Of a DNA stretch of 64,000 nucleotides, positions 1 to 8,609 are shown piece after piece (within the stretch, counting starts at the first letter, position 1; each line of letters begins with the position of its first letter). The stretch is from NCBI RefSeq assembly GCF_014636315.1, contig NZ_BMED01000003.1:620001-684000 (forward strand), in the 5' to 3' direction. The notes under the pieces are model-generated. The model searched no databases and was not told the DNA's origin. It was given only the letters and a program-made list of their open reading frames with translations. Made by a program: the position numbers and the translations under genes. This stretch comes from Parundibacterium terreum (GTDB taxonomy: Bacteria > Pseudomonadota > Gammaproteobacteria > Burkholderiales > Burkholderiaceae_D).

Positions 1-1
1 C

Positions 2-586
2 TACGCATCTCTGAAAAGGGTTGCGGTCGGCTTCGGCCTGGCGGCCGTGGTCGGCATACCCTTGGGCTTTTTGATCGGCCGTTTCAAATTTTTATCCGGC
101 ATGTTCAACCCCATCATCAGCTTGTTGAAACCGGTGTCGCCGCTGGCCTGGCTGCCTATCGGCCTGCTGGTGTTCAAGTCGGCCAACCCGGCAGCGATCT
201 GGTCCATCTTTATCTGTTCCATCTGGCCGATGATCATCAATACGGCAATCGGCGTGCAACGCGTGCCGCAGGATTATATGAATGTGGCGCGGGTGCTGAA
301 CCTGTCGGAATGGAAGATCGTAACCAAGATTCTGTTTCCATCCGTGCTGCCCTATATGTTGACTGGCGTGCGGCTGGCGATAGGCACCGCGTGGCTGGTG
401 ATCGTTGCGGCTGAGATGCTCACCGGCGGCGTAGGCATAGGCTTCTGGGTATGGGATGAATGGAATAACCTGAATGTGCCGCACATCATCATTGCGATTG
501 TCGTGATAGGGATGGTCGGGCTGATACTGGAGCAAATCCTGGTGTCGCTGGCCAAGGCATTCACTTACGAAGACGCTGGCAATTAA
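2..586 (+). CDS. nrtB: Nitrate/sulfonate-type ABC transporter permease, 5' truncated by the window
   Basis: The reading frame is open from the first base, so the true start lies upstream; about 194 residues of the C-terminal part are present. At least four hydrophobic segments are visible, with the ABC permease coupling loop ([13 protein letters not shown]) near the end, which in this family contacts the ATPase. The phrase [14 protein letters not shown] is typical of NrtB/SsuC/TauC permeases. The next gene is an NrtD-like ATPase, and ybiB and cobA lie close by, which supports nitrate/nitrite uptake for assimilation. Other substrates such as cyanate, taurine or sulfonates are not excluded by sequence alone. 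Confidence 0.8.
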   Translation, partial: YASLKRVAVGFGLAAVVGIPLGFLIGRFKFLSGMFNPIISLLKPVSPLAWLPIGLLVFKSANPAAIWSIFICSIWPMIINTAIGVQRVPQDYMNVARVLNLSEWKIVTKILFPSVLPYMLTGVRLAIGTAWLVIVAAEMLTGGVGIGFWVWDEWNNLNVPHIIIAIVVIGMVGLILEQILVSLAKAFTYEDAGN

Positions 587-654
587 AAGCTGATGCAATC
601 GGCGCCAAGTGCCGATTGCCCTGCTGTGGAATCTATCTCATTGGGAAAAGCATC

Positions 655-1488
655 ATGGAAAACGTGGACAGCAAATCGGCGGATGCCAAGGCAGATGCCA
701 AATACATCGATATCCGCCAGGCGGAAATGGTTTTCCATACACGCAAGGGCAGCTTCCATGCGCTGCGCGATATCAACCTGACGGTGCGCAAGGGGGAATT
801 CGTGACCCTGATTGGACACTCCGGCTGCGGCAAATCGACGCTACTGAACCTGATCGCGGGCCTGACCAAGGCCACCTCCGGAGCGTTGCTGTGCGCGCAC
901 CGGGAAATCGCCGGCCCTTCGCCGGATCGTGGCGTGGTGTTCCAGAACCACTCTCTGCTGCCGTGGCTGACCTGTTATGAAAATGTGTACCTGGCGGTGG
1001 AGCGTGTCTTTGGCAAAACAGAGAACAGCACCAAGCTGAAGCGGCGCGCCATGGCAGCGCTTGCGCTGGTGGGGTTGACGCATGCTGAAAACAAGCGTCC
1101 GAACGAGATTTCCGGTGGCATGAAGCAAAGGGTGGGTATCGCAAGGGCGTTGTCGATAGAACCTAAGGTTTTGCTGATGGACGAGCCCTTTGGCGCGCTG
1201 GATGCGCTGACCCGCGCCCATTTGCAGGATGAGTTGCTGAAGATCGTCGCCAAGACCAATTCGACAGTCGTGATGGTCACGCATGATGTGGATGAGGCGG
1301 TGCTGCTGTCCGACCGCATCGTGATGATGACCAATGGTCCGGCGGCGACTATAGGCGAGATATTGCAAGTAAGGCTGGAGCGTCCGCGCGACAGGGTGGA
1401 GCTGGCGCAAAATCCTCTGTATTCCGAATACCGGACCTCGGTGCTGGAGTTTCTGTATCACCGGCAATCGCATCCCGCTGCTGCATGA
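655..1488 (+). CDS. nrtD: Nitrate-type ABC transporter ATP-binding protein
   Basis: The 277-residue ATPase energises import through the inner-membrane permease encoded just upstream. It carries Walker A (GHSGCGKST), a Q-loop ([12 protein letters not shown]), the signature ISGGMKQR, Walker B ([12 protein letters not shown]) and the switch histidine (VTHDVDEA), in the order of a NrtD/SsuB/TauB ATPase. An in-frame codon 39 bases upstream exists, but the ATG at 655 follows GGGA at a good distance and gives the normal family length. It lies 68 bases after the permease stop and is probably cotranscribed with it. Substrate assignment is by context only. Confidence 0.85.
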   Translation: MENVDSKSADAKADAKYIDIRQAEMVFHTRKGSFHALRDINLTVRKGEFVTLIGHSGCGKSTLLNLIAGLTKATSGALLCAHREIAGPSPDRGVVFQNHSLLPWLTCYENVYLAVERVFGKTENSTKLKRRAMAALALVGLTHAENKRPNEISGGMKQRVGIARALSIEPKVLLMDEPFGALDALTRAHLQDELLKIVAKTNSTVVMVTHDVDEAVLLSDRIVMMTNGPAATIGEILQVRLERPRDRVELAQNPLYSEYRTSVLEFLYHRQSHPAAA

Positions 1489-1529
1489 GGATGCCACATC
1501 CTGGCGCTGCTTCGGTGTAAGCTATCGCC

Positions 1530-2525
1530 ATGGAAAATACAGATATCAAAAAAACCGCTGAGCCTCTGCAGGCCGCGCGTTTCATCAAGGAAATCGGGCG
1601 CGGCAAGAATGGCGCGCGCAGCATGTCGCGCGAAGACGCGCAATTGCTGTATTCCGCAATGCTGGAAGGCCGCGTCTCCGATCTGGAAATGGGCGGCATC
1701 CTGCTGGCAATGCGCATCAAGGGCGAATCCACGGATGAGATTGCCGGCTTCATGGCGGCGGCCGAAAACCAGATGCAGCAATTGACGGCGCCGGCCAACA
1801 GCCGCTATGCACCTGTCGTCATTCCCACCTATAACGGCGCGCGCAAAAAAGCGAACCTGACCCCGCTGCTGGCGCTGCTGCTGGCGCGACGTGGCGTGCC
1901 GGTGCTGGTGCACGGCGTATTGCGTGATGCGGGCAGGGTAGCGACGGCGGAAATATTCGAAGCGCTGCAGCATCCGCTAGCACAGTCCGTTTCCGAGGCC
2001 AAAGCGCAGATGGCTGCCGGCCTGCCGGCTTTTATCGCGATAGACGTGCTCTCTCCCGCGATGACGCGTTTGCTGGCCATGCGCCGCATCCTTGGCGTGC
2101 GCAATTCCACGCATACGCTGGTCAAGATATTGCAGCCGTTCAAGCAGGCGGCCCTCAGGCTGACTTCCTATACCCATCCCGAATACGCGACGATGTTGCA
2201 GCATTACTTCAGCGAGGTCTCCCCGCATGCCAGGGGAGATGCTTTCCTGATGCGCGGCACAGAAGGGGAAACCGTCGCCAACACCGGCCGGGCGCAGCAG
2301 ATAGACTGGTTTCACCAGGGGCAGTGCACGACGCTGGTCCATACGCACCAGACCATACTCGGCGATCTGCCCGACTCACCGGACGAAAAAGACGCGGCAG
2401 TGACTGCTGCCTGGATACAGGCCGTGTTGCGGGGAGAAATCCCGGTTCCGGCCAGTATTGCGGAACAGGTGGAGCACTGCGTGTTGGTGGCGAAGATGCT
2501 GCTGGAGCGCGAGAAGGGGGGTTAG
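1530..2525 (+). CDS. ybiB: YbiB-type protein of the TrpD/glycosyltransferase-3 fold
   Basis: The 331-residue protein resembles anthranilate phosphoribosyltransferase: an N-terminal helical domain (residues about 15-80, with EIGRGKNGARSMSREDA) and an alpha/beta domain that contains HGVLRDAGRVAT. Family knowledge: E. coli YbiB shares the TrpD2 fold but binds nucleic acid and is LexA-regulated; it is not a tryptophan enzyme. It starts 41 bases after the transporter ATPase gene. This placement between nitrate transport and siroheme synthesis is, from memory, recurrent in betaproteobacteria, but its link to nitrogen metabolism is not known. No trp genes are nearby. Confidence 0.75.
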   Translation: MENTDIKKTAEPLQAARFIKEIGRGKNGARSMSREDAQLLYSAMLEGRVSDLEMGGILLAMRIKGESTDEIAGFMAAAENQMQQLTAPANSRYAPVVIPTYNGARKKANLTPLLALLLARRGVPVLVHGVLRDAGRVATAEIFEALQHPLAQSVSEAKAQMAAGLPAFIAIDVLSPAMTRLLAMRRILGVRNSTHTLVKILQPFKQAALRLTSYTHPEYATMLQHYFSEVSPHARGDAFLMRGTEGETVANTGRAQQIDWFHQGQCTTLVHTHQTILGDLPDSPDEKDAAVTAAWIQAVLRGEIPVPASIAEQVEHCVLVAKMLLEREKGG

Positions 2526-2808
2526 GGTTTTTAGTGCAATTATGAAAATAATTTATATTATTGCACGTTGTAAATACCACCAAACACGCTATGAATATCA
2601 CCATATTCAAATAATGAATATGTATATTCGGTGATAGTTGTGTAAAATGCGCGCCTTAATTATTGCAAAATCTTTCTGACGTAAAGATTTGTAAATGCAA
2701 TTTCTGCAAGAATGCCGCCTGTTTGCTCAAAGTCACAAGCTTAAGGGATGCCGTCTCTATCCCTCGTGTGAATAGGCGCGATTCGTTTTTAATCAAGGAG
2801 CGCCCCTC
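2526..2808. promoter_or_regulatory. AT-rich intergenic region with two GAATAT/ATATTC palindromes
   Basis: This 283-base gap before the TonB-dependent receptor is clearly more AT-rich than its neighbours. It has two successive inverted repeats, GAATAT-4-ATATTC (2593-2608) and GAATAT-2-ATATTC (2616-2629), 23 bases apart from start to start. A possible -10 (TAAAAT, 2643-2648) follows directly, so a bound protein could cover a promoter. The receptor gene has a clear AAGGAG ribosome site just before its ATG. The binding protein is unknown; the arms do not look like the standard Fur box. Confidence 0.45.
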
Positions 2809-5076
2809 ATGCACCAAAAATCCCTTGCGGCTTTCGCCGCGCGCCACGCTATTGCCCGCCGCAGCCTGCTGAGTCTGGCCCTGGCCAGCGCCTTCCCTAT
2901 GGCTTCGTCGTTCGCGCAGGAAGTTGCGCCAGAAGCCAAGGCAGACCAGAGCCAATTGCAGGAAGTGATCGTTACTGCGCAGCGCCGTGCCGAAAACCTG
3001 AGGGAAGTACCGGTATCGATTTCCGTGTTGAAGGGCGATACGCTGGACACCTACAATTCCGGCGGCCAGGATATCCGCTTCCTGGCGGCGCGCGTGCCCA
3101 GCCTGAATATTGAATCTTCCTATGGCCGTGCTTTTCCGCGTTTCTACATCCGCGGCCTGGGCAATACCGATTTCGATCTGAACGCATCGCAGCCTGTATC
3201 CCTGGTGTATGACGACGTTGTGCAGGAAAATCCTATCCTGAAAGGTTTCCCGGTATTTGACCTGGAGCGCGTTGAAGTATTGCGCGGACCTCAAGGTACT
3301 TTGTTCGGCCGCAATTCCCCAGCCGGTGTCGTCAAGTTTGACTCGGTCAAGCCTGGCCGCACGCTGGAAGGCTATGCCAATGTCTCCTATGGCACCTATA
3401 GCACGGTGAACGTGGAAGGCGCTGTCAATGCACCGATCAATGAAGACTGGGCAATGCGCGTGTCCATGCAATCGCAGCACCGTGACGACTGGGTGCACAA
3501 TACTTTCAACGGCCCTACCAAGAATTTTGAAGGCTACCGCGATACGGCAGCCCGTGTGCAGTTCCTGTACAAGCCGAGTGCGGATTTCAGCGCGCTGATC
3601 AATCTGCATGGCCGCGACATGGATGGCTCCGCGCGCCTGTTCCGCGCCAATATCATCCAGAAGGGCACCAACGACCTGGTGCCGAATTTCCACAACGACC
3701 AGATTGCTACTGACGGTGCAAACGGCCAGAACCTGAAAAATTCCGGCGGCAGCCTGCGCCTGCGCTGGGAACTGGAAGATTTCACGCTGCACTCCATCAC
3801 CGGTTACGAAACAGTAAAAACCTATAGCCGCGGCGACGTCGATGGCGGCTACGGCGCATCGTTCGCACAACCTTCCGGTCCTGGCTTTATCCCGTTCACG
3901 GCAGAATCCGCAGACGGCTTGCCTGACCATAAGCAGTTCACTCAGGAATTCCGTGTAGAGTCCAAGTACAAAGGTCCTTTGAACTGGATAGGCGGCCTGT
4001 ACTACTTCGATGAAGATATCTCCATCGATAGTTTCGACTACAACACGCTGGCCGGCGGCGCGCAAGACGGCTATGCATGGCAAAAGCAAAAGAACAAGGC
4101 CTGGGCTGCGTTCGCTACAGTCAACTACTCTGTTACTGATGCATTGAAACTGCGCGGCGGTGTACGCTACACCGATGACAAGAAAGACTTCTCCGCACAG
4201 CGTACCCAGTCCCCGGTAGGCGCAGGCGCATCCGCAGTTCTGTATGCAAATCCGCGTGCTACCAATACAAGCTGGGATTTCAGCGCGGACTATGCGCTGA
4301 ACAAAGACACCAATGTCTATACACGCGTAGCGACCGGTTTCCGCGCACCTAGCGTGCAGGGCCGTTTGTTGTTCGGCGATTCGATCTCGGTAGCCAATTC
4401 CGAAAAAGTGACTTCGTATGAAGCCGGCATCAAGTCCGATCTGTTTGCCAAGCGCGCACGCGTCAGCTTCAGCGTCTTCAATTACACGGTAAAAGACCAG
4501 CAGTTGACGGCAGTCGGCGGACAAGCCAACTTCAACCGCCTGGTAAATGCAGACAAGACTGAAGGCCGTGGTGCAGAGCTGGAATTTGAAGCCCGTGTAA
4601 CGCCTAACCTGATGTTCACAGTCGGCGGCAGCTACAACAAGACCGAGATCAAGGACAAGAACCTGGCAATCGCTGCCTGCGGCAGCGGCTGTACCGTGCT
4701 GGACCCAAAGACAGCAGCCGGCACTTACCTGATCGATGGTAATTCACTGCCGCAATCGCCTAAGTGGGTCGGTAACTTCACTGCCCGCTACAGCATCCCT
4801 ACCGCGCAGGGTGAATACTTCATCTTTACCGACTGGGCCTACCGCAGCAAGATCAACTTCTTCCTGTACGACTCTGTTGAATACACAGGCAAGCCTTTGA
4901 CCGAAGGCGGCGTGCGCGCAGGTTACAAGTGGAACAACGACAAGTATGAAATCGCTGCGTATGGCCGCAACATCACCAACCAGGTTCGCGTAGTCGGCGG
5001 TATCGACTTCAACAATCTGACCGGCTTCGTCAATGAGCCGCGTATCTGGGGTGTGCAATTCAAGGCCGCATTCTGA
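2809..5076 (+). CDS. TonB-dependent outer-membrane receptor
   Basis: The 755-residue precursor has an N-terminal signal (twin Arg, then a hydrophobic stretch ending near SFAQ), a TonB-box-like start (QEVIVTAQRR), a plug domain with RGLGN and LERVEVLRGPQGTLFGRNSPAG, and a 22-strand-type barrel ending in phenylalanine. It should import a siderophore, cobamide or other large ligand using TonB energy. The sequence does not show which ligand. It stands alone between ybiB and cobA, with its own AT-rich leader and a strong terminator, so it looks like a single-gene unit. The style is that of the large iron-complex/oligosaccharide receptor group of Proteobacteria. Confidence 0.9.
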   Translation: MHQKSLAAFAARHAIARRSLLSLALASAFPMASSFAQEVAPEAKADQSQLQEVIVTAQRRAENLREVPVSISVLKGDTLDTYNSGGQDIRFLAARVPSLNIESSYGRAFPRFYIRGLGNTDFDLNASQPVSLVYDDVVQENPILKGFPVFDLERVEVLRGPQGTLFGRNSPAGVVKFDSVKPGRTLEGYANVSYGTYSTVNVEGAVNAPINEDWAMRVSMQSQHRDDWVHNTFNGPTKNFEGYRDTAARVQFLYKPSADFSALINLHGRDMDGSARLFRANIIQKGTNDLVPNFHNDQIATDGANGQNLKNSGGSLRLRWELEDFTLHSITGYETVKTYSRGDVDGGYGASFAQPSGPGFIPFTAESADGLPDHKQFTQEFRVESKYKGPLNWIGGLYYFDEDISIDSFDYNTLAGGAQDGYAWQKQKNKAWAAFATVNYSVTDALKLRGGVRYTDDKKDFSAQRTQSPVGAGASAVLYANPRATNTSWDFSADYALNKDTNVYTRVATGFRAPSVQGRLLFGDSISVANSEKVTSYEAGIKSDLFAKRARVSFSVFNYTVKDQQLTAVGGQANFNRLVNADKTEGRGAELEFEARVTPNLMFTVGGSYNKTEIKDKNLAIAACGSGCTVLDPKTAAGTYLIDGNSLPQSPKWVGNFTARYSIPTAQGEYFIFTDWAYRSKINFFLYDSVEYTGKPLTEGGVRAGYKWNNDKYEIAAYGRNITNQVRVVGGIDFNNLTGFVNEPRIWGVQFKAAF

Positions 5077-5098
5077 TCCTGTCAGAACTGCCATAACC

Positions 5099-5128
5099 AA
5101 AAAAGCCGGGATATTCCCGGCTTTTTTT
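5099..5128 (+). terminator. Rho-independent terminator after the TonB receptor gene
   Basis: A GCCGGGA/TCCCGGC stem with a short ATAT-type loop, flanked by an A run and followed by seven T, begins 22 bases after the receptor stop. The A and T flanks allow it to work on both strands, but only the plus-strand gene is adjacent. Confidence 0.9.
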
Positions 5129-5257
5129 ATTGATGCGGGCTCCTATGTGATCATGCACCGGCGCAGTGCATGATTACACCGGATACCCCGCAAGATTGCC
5201 ATTTTGAGATGGAACGTGAATTGCATGCCTGTCTGCAAAGAACCATGGGAGGTTGAT

Positions 5258-6040
5258 ATGCATCAGGCAGGCAAGGTATTGCTGGTAGGCGCGGGTCCGG
5301 GCGATCCGGAGTTGCTGACATTGAAGGCCGTCAAGGCGATTGCGCAAGCGGATGTGATTCTGGTCGATGATCTGGTCAATCCGGAAGTGCTGCAGCATGC
5401 ACGGCCTGACGCCAGGATCGTGCAGGTGGGCAAGCGCGGCGGCTGCCGCTCCACACCGCAGGCATTTATCGAAAAACTGATGGCGGCAGAGGCGCTGGCA
5501 GGGCATTGCGTGGTGCGCCTGAAAGGCGGCGATCCCTTCATCTTCGGCCGTGGCGGCGAAGAACGCCAGCATTTGCTGGAGCAGGGGATAGAGGTCGATG
5601 TGATCAATGGCATCAGCAGTGGCCTGGCGGCACCGGCTTCGCTGGGTATTCCGCTGACGCACAGGGACTGGTCGCAGGGCGCTATCTTCGTTACCGGCCA
5701 CGGCAAGAGTGAGGATACCAAGCCTGACTGGGCCTTGCTGGCCAAAACCGGCATGACGCTGGTGATTTACATGGGCGTGGCGCACTGCGACTCTATCCAG
5801 CAAGCCTTGCTGGCAGGCGGCCTGGCAGCAACGACGCCGGTTGCGGTGGTGCAGTCCGCAAGCCGTTCTGCACAGGCCCAGCTAATCACGGTATTGGGCT
5901 GCATGGCTTCCGATATTGCCGCCTCCGGCCTGGGCAGCCCCAGCGTGATCGTCATCGGCGATGTGGTGCGTTGCGCAGACCAGGCATATACCGATCAGCA
6001 GTCCGGTGCGCTGGAGTCACGCCATTTCACGCAGGGCTGA
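5258..6040 (+). CDS. cobA: Uroporphyrinogen-III C-methyltransferase (siroheme synthesis)
   Basis: The enzyme uses two S-adenosylmethionine to convert uroporphyrinogen III to precorrin-2, the first step to siroheme, the cofactor of assimilatory nitrite and sulfite reductases. The 260-residue protein has the SUMT signatures: VGAGPGDPELLTLKA near the N terminus, VRLKGGDPFIFGRGGEE in the middle, and GIPLTHRD with a YMG motif later. I chose the ATG at 5258, which follows GGGAGG, over an in-frame ATG 54 bases upstream that adds an atypical leader. There is no CysG-type dehydrogenase/ferrochelatase domain. The nearby nitrate transporter genes fit a role in nitrate assimilation. Confidence 0.9.
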   Translation: MHQAGKVLLVGAGPGDPELLTLKAVKAIAQADVILVDDLVNPEVLQHARPDARIVQVGKRGGCRSTPQAFIEKLMAAEALAGHCVVRLKGGDPFIFGRGGEERQHLLEQGIEVDVINGISSGLAAPASLGIPLTHRDWSQGAIFVTGHGKSEDTKPDWALLAKTGMTLVIYMGVAHCDSIQQALLAGGLAATTPVAVVQSASRSAQAQLITVLGCMASDIAASGLGSPSVIVIGDVVRCADQAYTDQQSGALESRHFTQG

Positions 6041-6097
6041 GGACCTAATCGGCTACAATCACGCCTGATTTCATATAGATGCAGGACAGTGACAGCC

Positions 6098-7300
6098 ATG
6101 AGCAAAAAATTCGACGTTGCAGTAATCGGCGCAGGCGCAGCCGGAATGATGTGCGCTTCCGTCGCAGGGCAACGCGGTAAAAGCGTGGTATTGATAGACC
6201 ATGCTGGCAAGCTGGCGGAAAAGATCCGGATTTCCGGTGGCGGCCGTTGTAATTTCACCAATCTGCATGCGGGTCCGAACAACTTCCTGTCCGATAATCC
6301 GCACTTCTGCAAAAGCGCTTTGTCGCGCTATACGCCGCAAGACTTCCTGAGTCTGGTCAAACGCTACAAGATCGCTTTCCATGAAAAGCACAAGGGACAG
6401 TTATTCTGCGATAACAGCGCGGAAGAGATTATCAATATGCTCAAGGCAGAGTGCGAGGCCGGCAAGGTTGCTTGGCGCATGCCCTGCAAGGTAGAGGATG
6501 TGCAGCGCGCCGCAGACGGCGAAGGTTTTGTCATCAGCACTGGAGATGGAGAGATACATGCCGGCAGTGTGGTGATTGCCACCGGCGGCCTGTCCATCCC
6601 CAAAATAGGGGCAACGGATTTTTCTTATCGTATTGCCAAACAGTTTGACCTGAAGCTGATAGAGCCTCGCCCCGCGCTGGTGCCGCTGACCTTTGATGCT
6701 GCTGCCTGGGAGCCTTTTGTGCCGCTGTCCGGCATTTCTCTGGAAGTGGATATAGAAACCGGCGAAAAGAAGAACAAGGCGCAATTCCGCGAGGATTTGC
6801 TGTTTACGCACCGCGGCTTGTCCGGCCCTGCGGTATTGCAGATATCCAGCTTCTGGCAGCCGGGGCAAGCGATACGCGTCAATTTGCTGCCGGAGATCGA
6901 TGTTGCGCAAGAATTGATCGAGGGCAAGAGCACGATCAAGAAAAATCTTTCCAATCACTTGTCCCAGCATTTACCGGCAAGGCTGGTAGATGGCTTGCTG
7001 CAGGCAAATGGCTTTGCTCCGGATGCCCGCGTGGCCGATATGCAGGACAAGCGCCTGCGCCAGTTGGGCGAAAACCTGAACCGATGGGTGCTGGTGCCGA
7101 ATGGCTCTGAAGGCTACCGCAAGGCTGAAGTGACGCGTGGCGGCGTTGATACCCGTGCCCTGTCGCAGCAGACCATGATGGCCAATAGTGTGCCTGGGCT
7201 GTATTTTATCGGCGAGGCGGTCGATGTCACGGGCTGGCTGGGCGGATTTAACTTCCAGTGGGCCTGGGCCTCGGGTATGGCGGCAGGGCAGGCACTATAG
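6098..7300 (+). CDS. HI0933/YhiN-family flavoprotein (BaiN-like NAD(P)/FAD oxidoreductase)
   Basis: The roughly 400-residue flavoprotein begins with a dinucleotide-binding GAGAAGMMCA motif and has the family hallmark ISGGGRCNFTN. A second nucleotide motif (ATGGLSIPKIG) and a C-terminal FAD contact (GEAVDVTGWLGGFNFQWAWASG) follow. The family is widespread (E. coli YhiN), with members implicated in bile-acid C=C reduction in gut bacteria, but its role in proteobacteria is not established. The start could also be GTG at 6089, which is nearer to AGGA at 6083; the two differ by three residues. It follows cobA by 57 bases. Confidence 0.8.
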   Translation: MSKKFDVAVIGAGAAGMMCASVAGQRGKSVVLIDHAGKLAEKIRISGGGRCNFTNLHAGPNNFLSDNPHFCKSALSRYTPQDFLSLVKRYKIAFHEKHKGQLFCDNSAEEIINMLKAECEAGKVAWRMPCKVEDVQRAADGEGFVISTGDGEIHAGSVVIATGGLSIPKIGATDFSYRIAKQFDLKLIEPRPALVPLTFDAAAWEPFVPLSGISLEVDIETGEKKNKAQFREDLLFTHRGLSGPAVLQISSFWQPGQAIRVNLLPEIDVAQELIEGKSTIKKNLSNHLSQHLPARLVDGLLQANGFAPDARVADMQDKRLRQLGENLNRWVLVPNGSEGYRKAEVTRGGVDTRALSQQTMMANSVPGLYFIGEAVDVTGWLGGFNFQWAWASGMAAGQAL

Positions 7301-7502
7301 GCGGCTATCGCCTTGTTGTAAAATCGCTGCACCCTATGCTGCCAGTGCATTTGCAGGGGGAAAGTCGGGCTTGGGCTAGGCTTTTCCCCTGAATATCGAA
7401 TCCTCCTAAGGCACGTGCTTTTTATCTTGCGTGTTAAGGCAGTAGGTTTACTTAACACCTGGGCAAGTAATTCGCTTTCTGCATAAAAAATAATCACGGG
7501 CC

Positions 7503-7531
7503 TTACAAAGTCCCAAAATTTCTGCTATTAT
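7503..7531 (+). promoter_or_regulatory. Sigma-70 promoter for rpsU
   Basis: TTACAA (7503-7508) and TATTAT (7526-7531) are separated by exactly 17 bases. TG one base before the -10 makes it an extended -10 element. It lies 40 bases before the rpsU ATG and would drive the rpsU-yqeY-dnaG cluster. The call comes from consensus matching only. Confidence 0.65.
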
Positions 7532-7570
7532 CTCGGTCTTCCCTTAAATTTTTCATTGGTTCGAACTTAC

Positions 7571-7783
7571 ATGACCACAATTCGCCTTAAAGAAAACGAG
7601 CCGTTCGAAGTCGCTATGCGTCGCTTCAAGCGCACCATCGAAAAGACCGGTCTGTTGACCGAATTGCGCGCACGCGAGTTTTACGAAAAGCCAACTGCAG
7701 AGCGCAAGCGCAAGCTGGCTGCCGCAGTAAAGCGTCACTACAAACGCATTCGTAGTCAGCAATTGCCTAAAAAGATGTACTAA
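7571..7783 (+). CDS. rpsU: 30S ribosomal protein S21
   Basis: This 70-residue basic protein matches the usual S21 length and pattern: it starts [21 protein letters not shown], then has the conserved TGLL and [21 protein letters not shown], and ends in a lysine-rich tail. S21 sits on the small subunit near the 3' end of 16S rRNA and aids initiation. The start at 7571 gives the family N terminus; an upstream in-frame codon would add five atypical residues. It is the first gene of the rpsU-yqeY-dnaG-rpoD cluster and has its own promoter and a terminator that may partly separate it from the genes behind. Confidence 0.95.
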   Translation: MTTIRLKENEPFEVAMRRFKRTIEKTGLLTELRAREFYEKPTAERKRKLAAAVKRHYKRIRSQQLPKKMY

Positions 7784-7840
7784 TCCTGAACTGGCGCTGC
7801 CTTGCAGTGCCGTTCAACTTGGTAGTATCCAGGCTAGCAT

Positions 7841-7870
7841 GCCCGCTCCGTACAGCGCAGCGGGCTTTGT
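7841..7870 (+). terminator. Probable terminator after rpsU
   Basis: GCCCGCT (7841-7847) pairs with AGCGGGC (7859-7865) and is followed by a short T-rich tract (TTTGT). It lies 57 bases after the rpsU stop. It could be leaky, which would reduce dnaG expression relative to rpsU, as in other macromolecular-synthesis operons. Confidence 0.65.
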
Positions 7871-7878
7871 CATTTCTA

Positions 7879-7990
7879 AGAAGCCGCTGCAAAACTACGC
7901 TGGCGTTGTTGCTCCTCGGTGCTACTCGCAGACTCGGCGTCCCCCTGCTTCGTCGTTGCGCCTAGCCAGCCTAATTTTGCAACAGCTTCT
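7879..7990. repeat. Intergenic element with imperfect 26-bp terminal inverted repeats
   Basis: The left end (AGAAGCCGCTGCAAAACTAC..., 7879-7904) is the reverse complement of the right end (GCCAGCCTAATTTTGCAACAG..., 7965-7990), with four mismatches over about 26 bases. The roughly 60 bases between are GC-rich with no reading frame that I trust. The unit lies between the rpsU terminator and the yqeY start. It looks like a small palindromic repeat or a MITE-like element. A shorter relative of the CCGCTGCAAAA motif recurs near 24361 and 24490. Confidence 0.55.
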
Positions 7991-8086
7991 GAGATTTGTT
8001 GTGAGGCCCACCTTGATTGCCGCGCTTTCTAACGCGTTTGGTAATCAAAGCACCTTTTCCGTTCAATTTACTAGTCAGAGTATCCC

Positions 8087-8533
8087 ATGAGCCTAAAAGA
8101 CCAGATCACCGAAGACATGAAGTCTGCAATGCGTGCAAAAGAAGCGGAAAAGCTGGGCACCATCCGTTTGCTGACTGCTGCAATGAAGCAAAAAGAAGTA
8201 GATGAGCGCGTAGAGCTGACCGACACCATGGTGCTGGCGATCATAGAAAAAATGATCAAGCAGCGCAAAGATTCCATCACCCAGTTTGAAGCCGGTGGCC
8301 GTCAAGACTTGGCTGACAAGGAAAAAGCTGAACTGGCTATTCTGTCCGCCTACATGCCTGCAGGTTTGTCCGACGCAGAACTGCAGGCGGAAGTGACTGC
8401 GGCTGTTGCTGCTTCCGGCGCTGCCGGTCCGCAGGACATGGGCAAGGTCATGGCAATATTGAAGCCAAAACTGGCCGGCCGTGCCGATATGACCGCCGTT
8501 TCCGGCTTGGTCAAAGCTGCACTGACGCACTAA
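8087..8533 (+). CDS. yqeY: GatB/YqeY-domain protein
   Basis: This 148-residue protein belongs to the YqeY family, which resembles the C-terminal tRNA-binding domain of the amidotransferase subunit GatB. It has MKSAMRAKEAEKLGTIRLLTAAMK near the start, then AGRQDLADKEKAELAILSAYMP, and a glycine-rich C-terminal module (GPQDMGKVMAILKPKLAGRAD). Its molecular function is not settled; linkage to rpsU and dnaG is widely conserved and suggests a role in translation or tRNA handling. The ATG at 8087 has only a weak ribosome site, but the N-terminal sequence matches the family. Confidence 0.9.
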   Translation: MSLKDQITEDMKSAMRAKEAEKLGTIRLLTAAMKQKEVDERVELTDTMVLAIIEKMIKQRKDSITQFEAGGRQDLADKEKAELAILSAYMPAGLSDAELQAEVTAAVAASGAAGPQDMGKVMAILKPKLAGRADMTAVSGLVKAALTH

Positions 8534-8609
8534 TAACGATAGCTGCTAAGCTGGGCGTGTCATGCGGGATTGTGTCCGCACCGCTTAGCCTAGCCTTGGT
8601 TTATTACCC

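Noticed and set aside
2656..4524. 622-codon minus-strand frame
   Set aside because: It is antisense to the clear TonB-receptor gene and shows the cysteine/arginine-rich make-up of an antisense artefact.
7839..8090. 83-codon frame between rpsU and yqeY
   Set aside because: It reads through the rpsU terminator and the inverted-repeat element and has no start signal.
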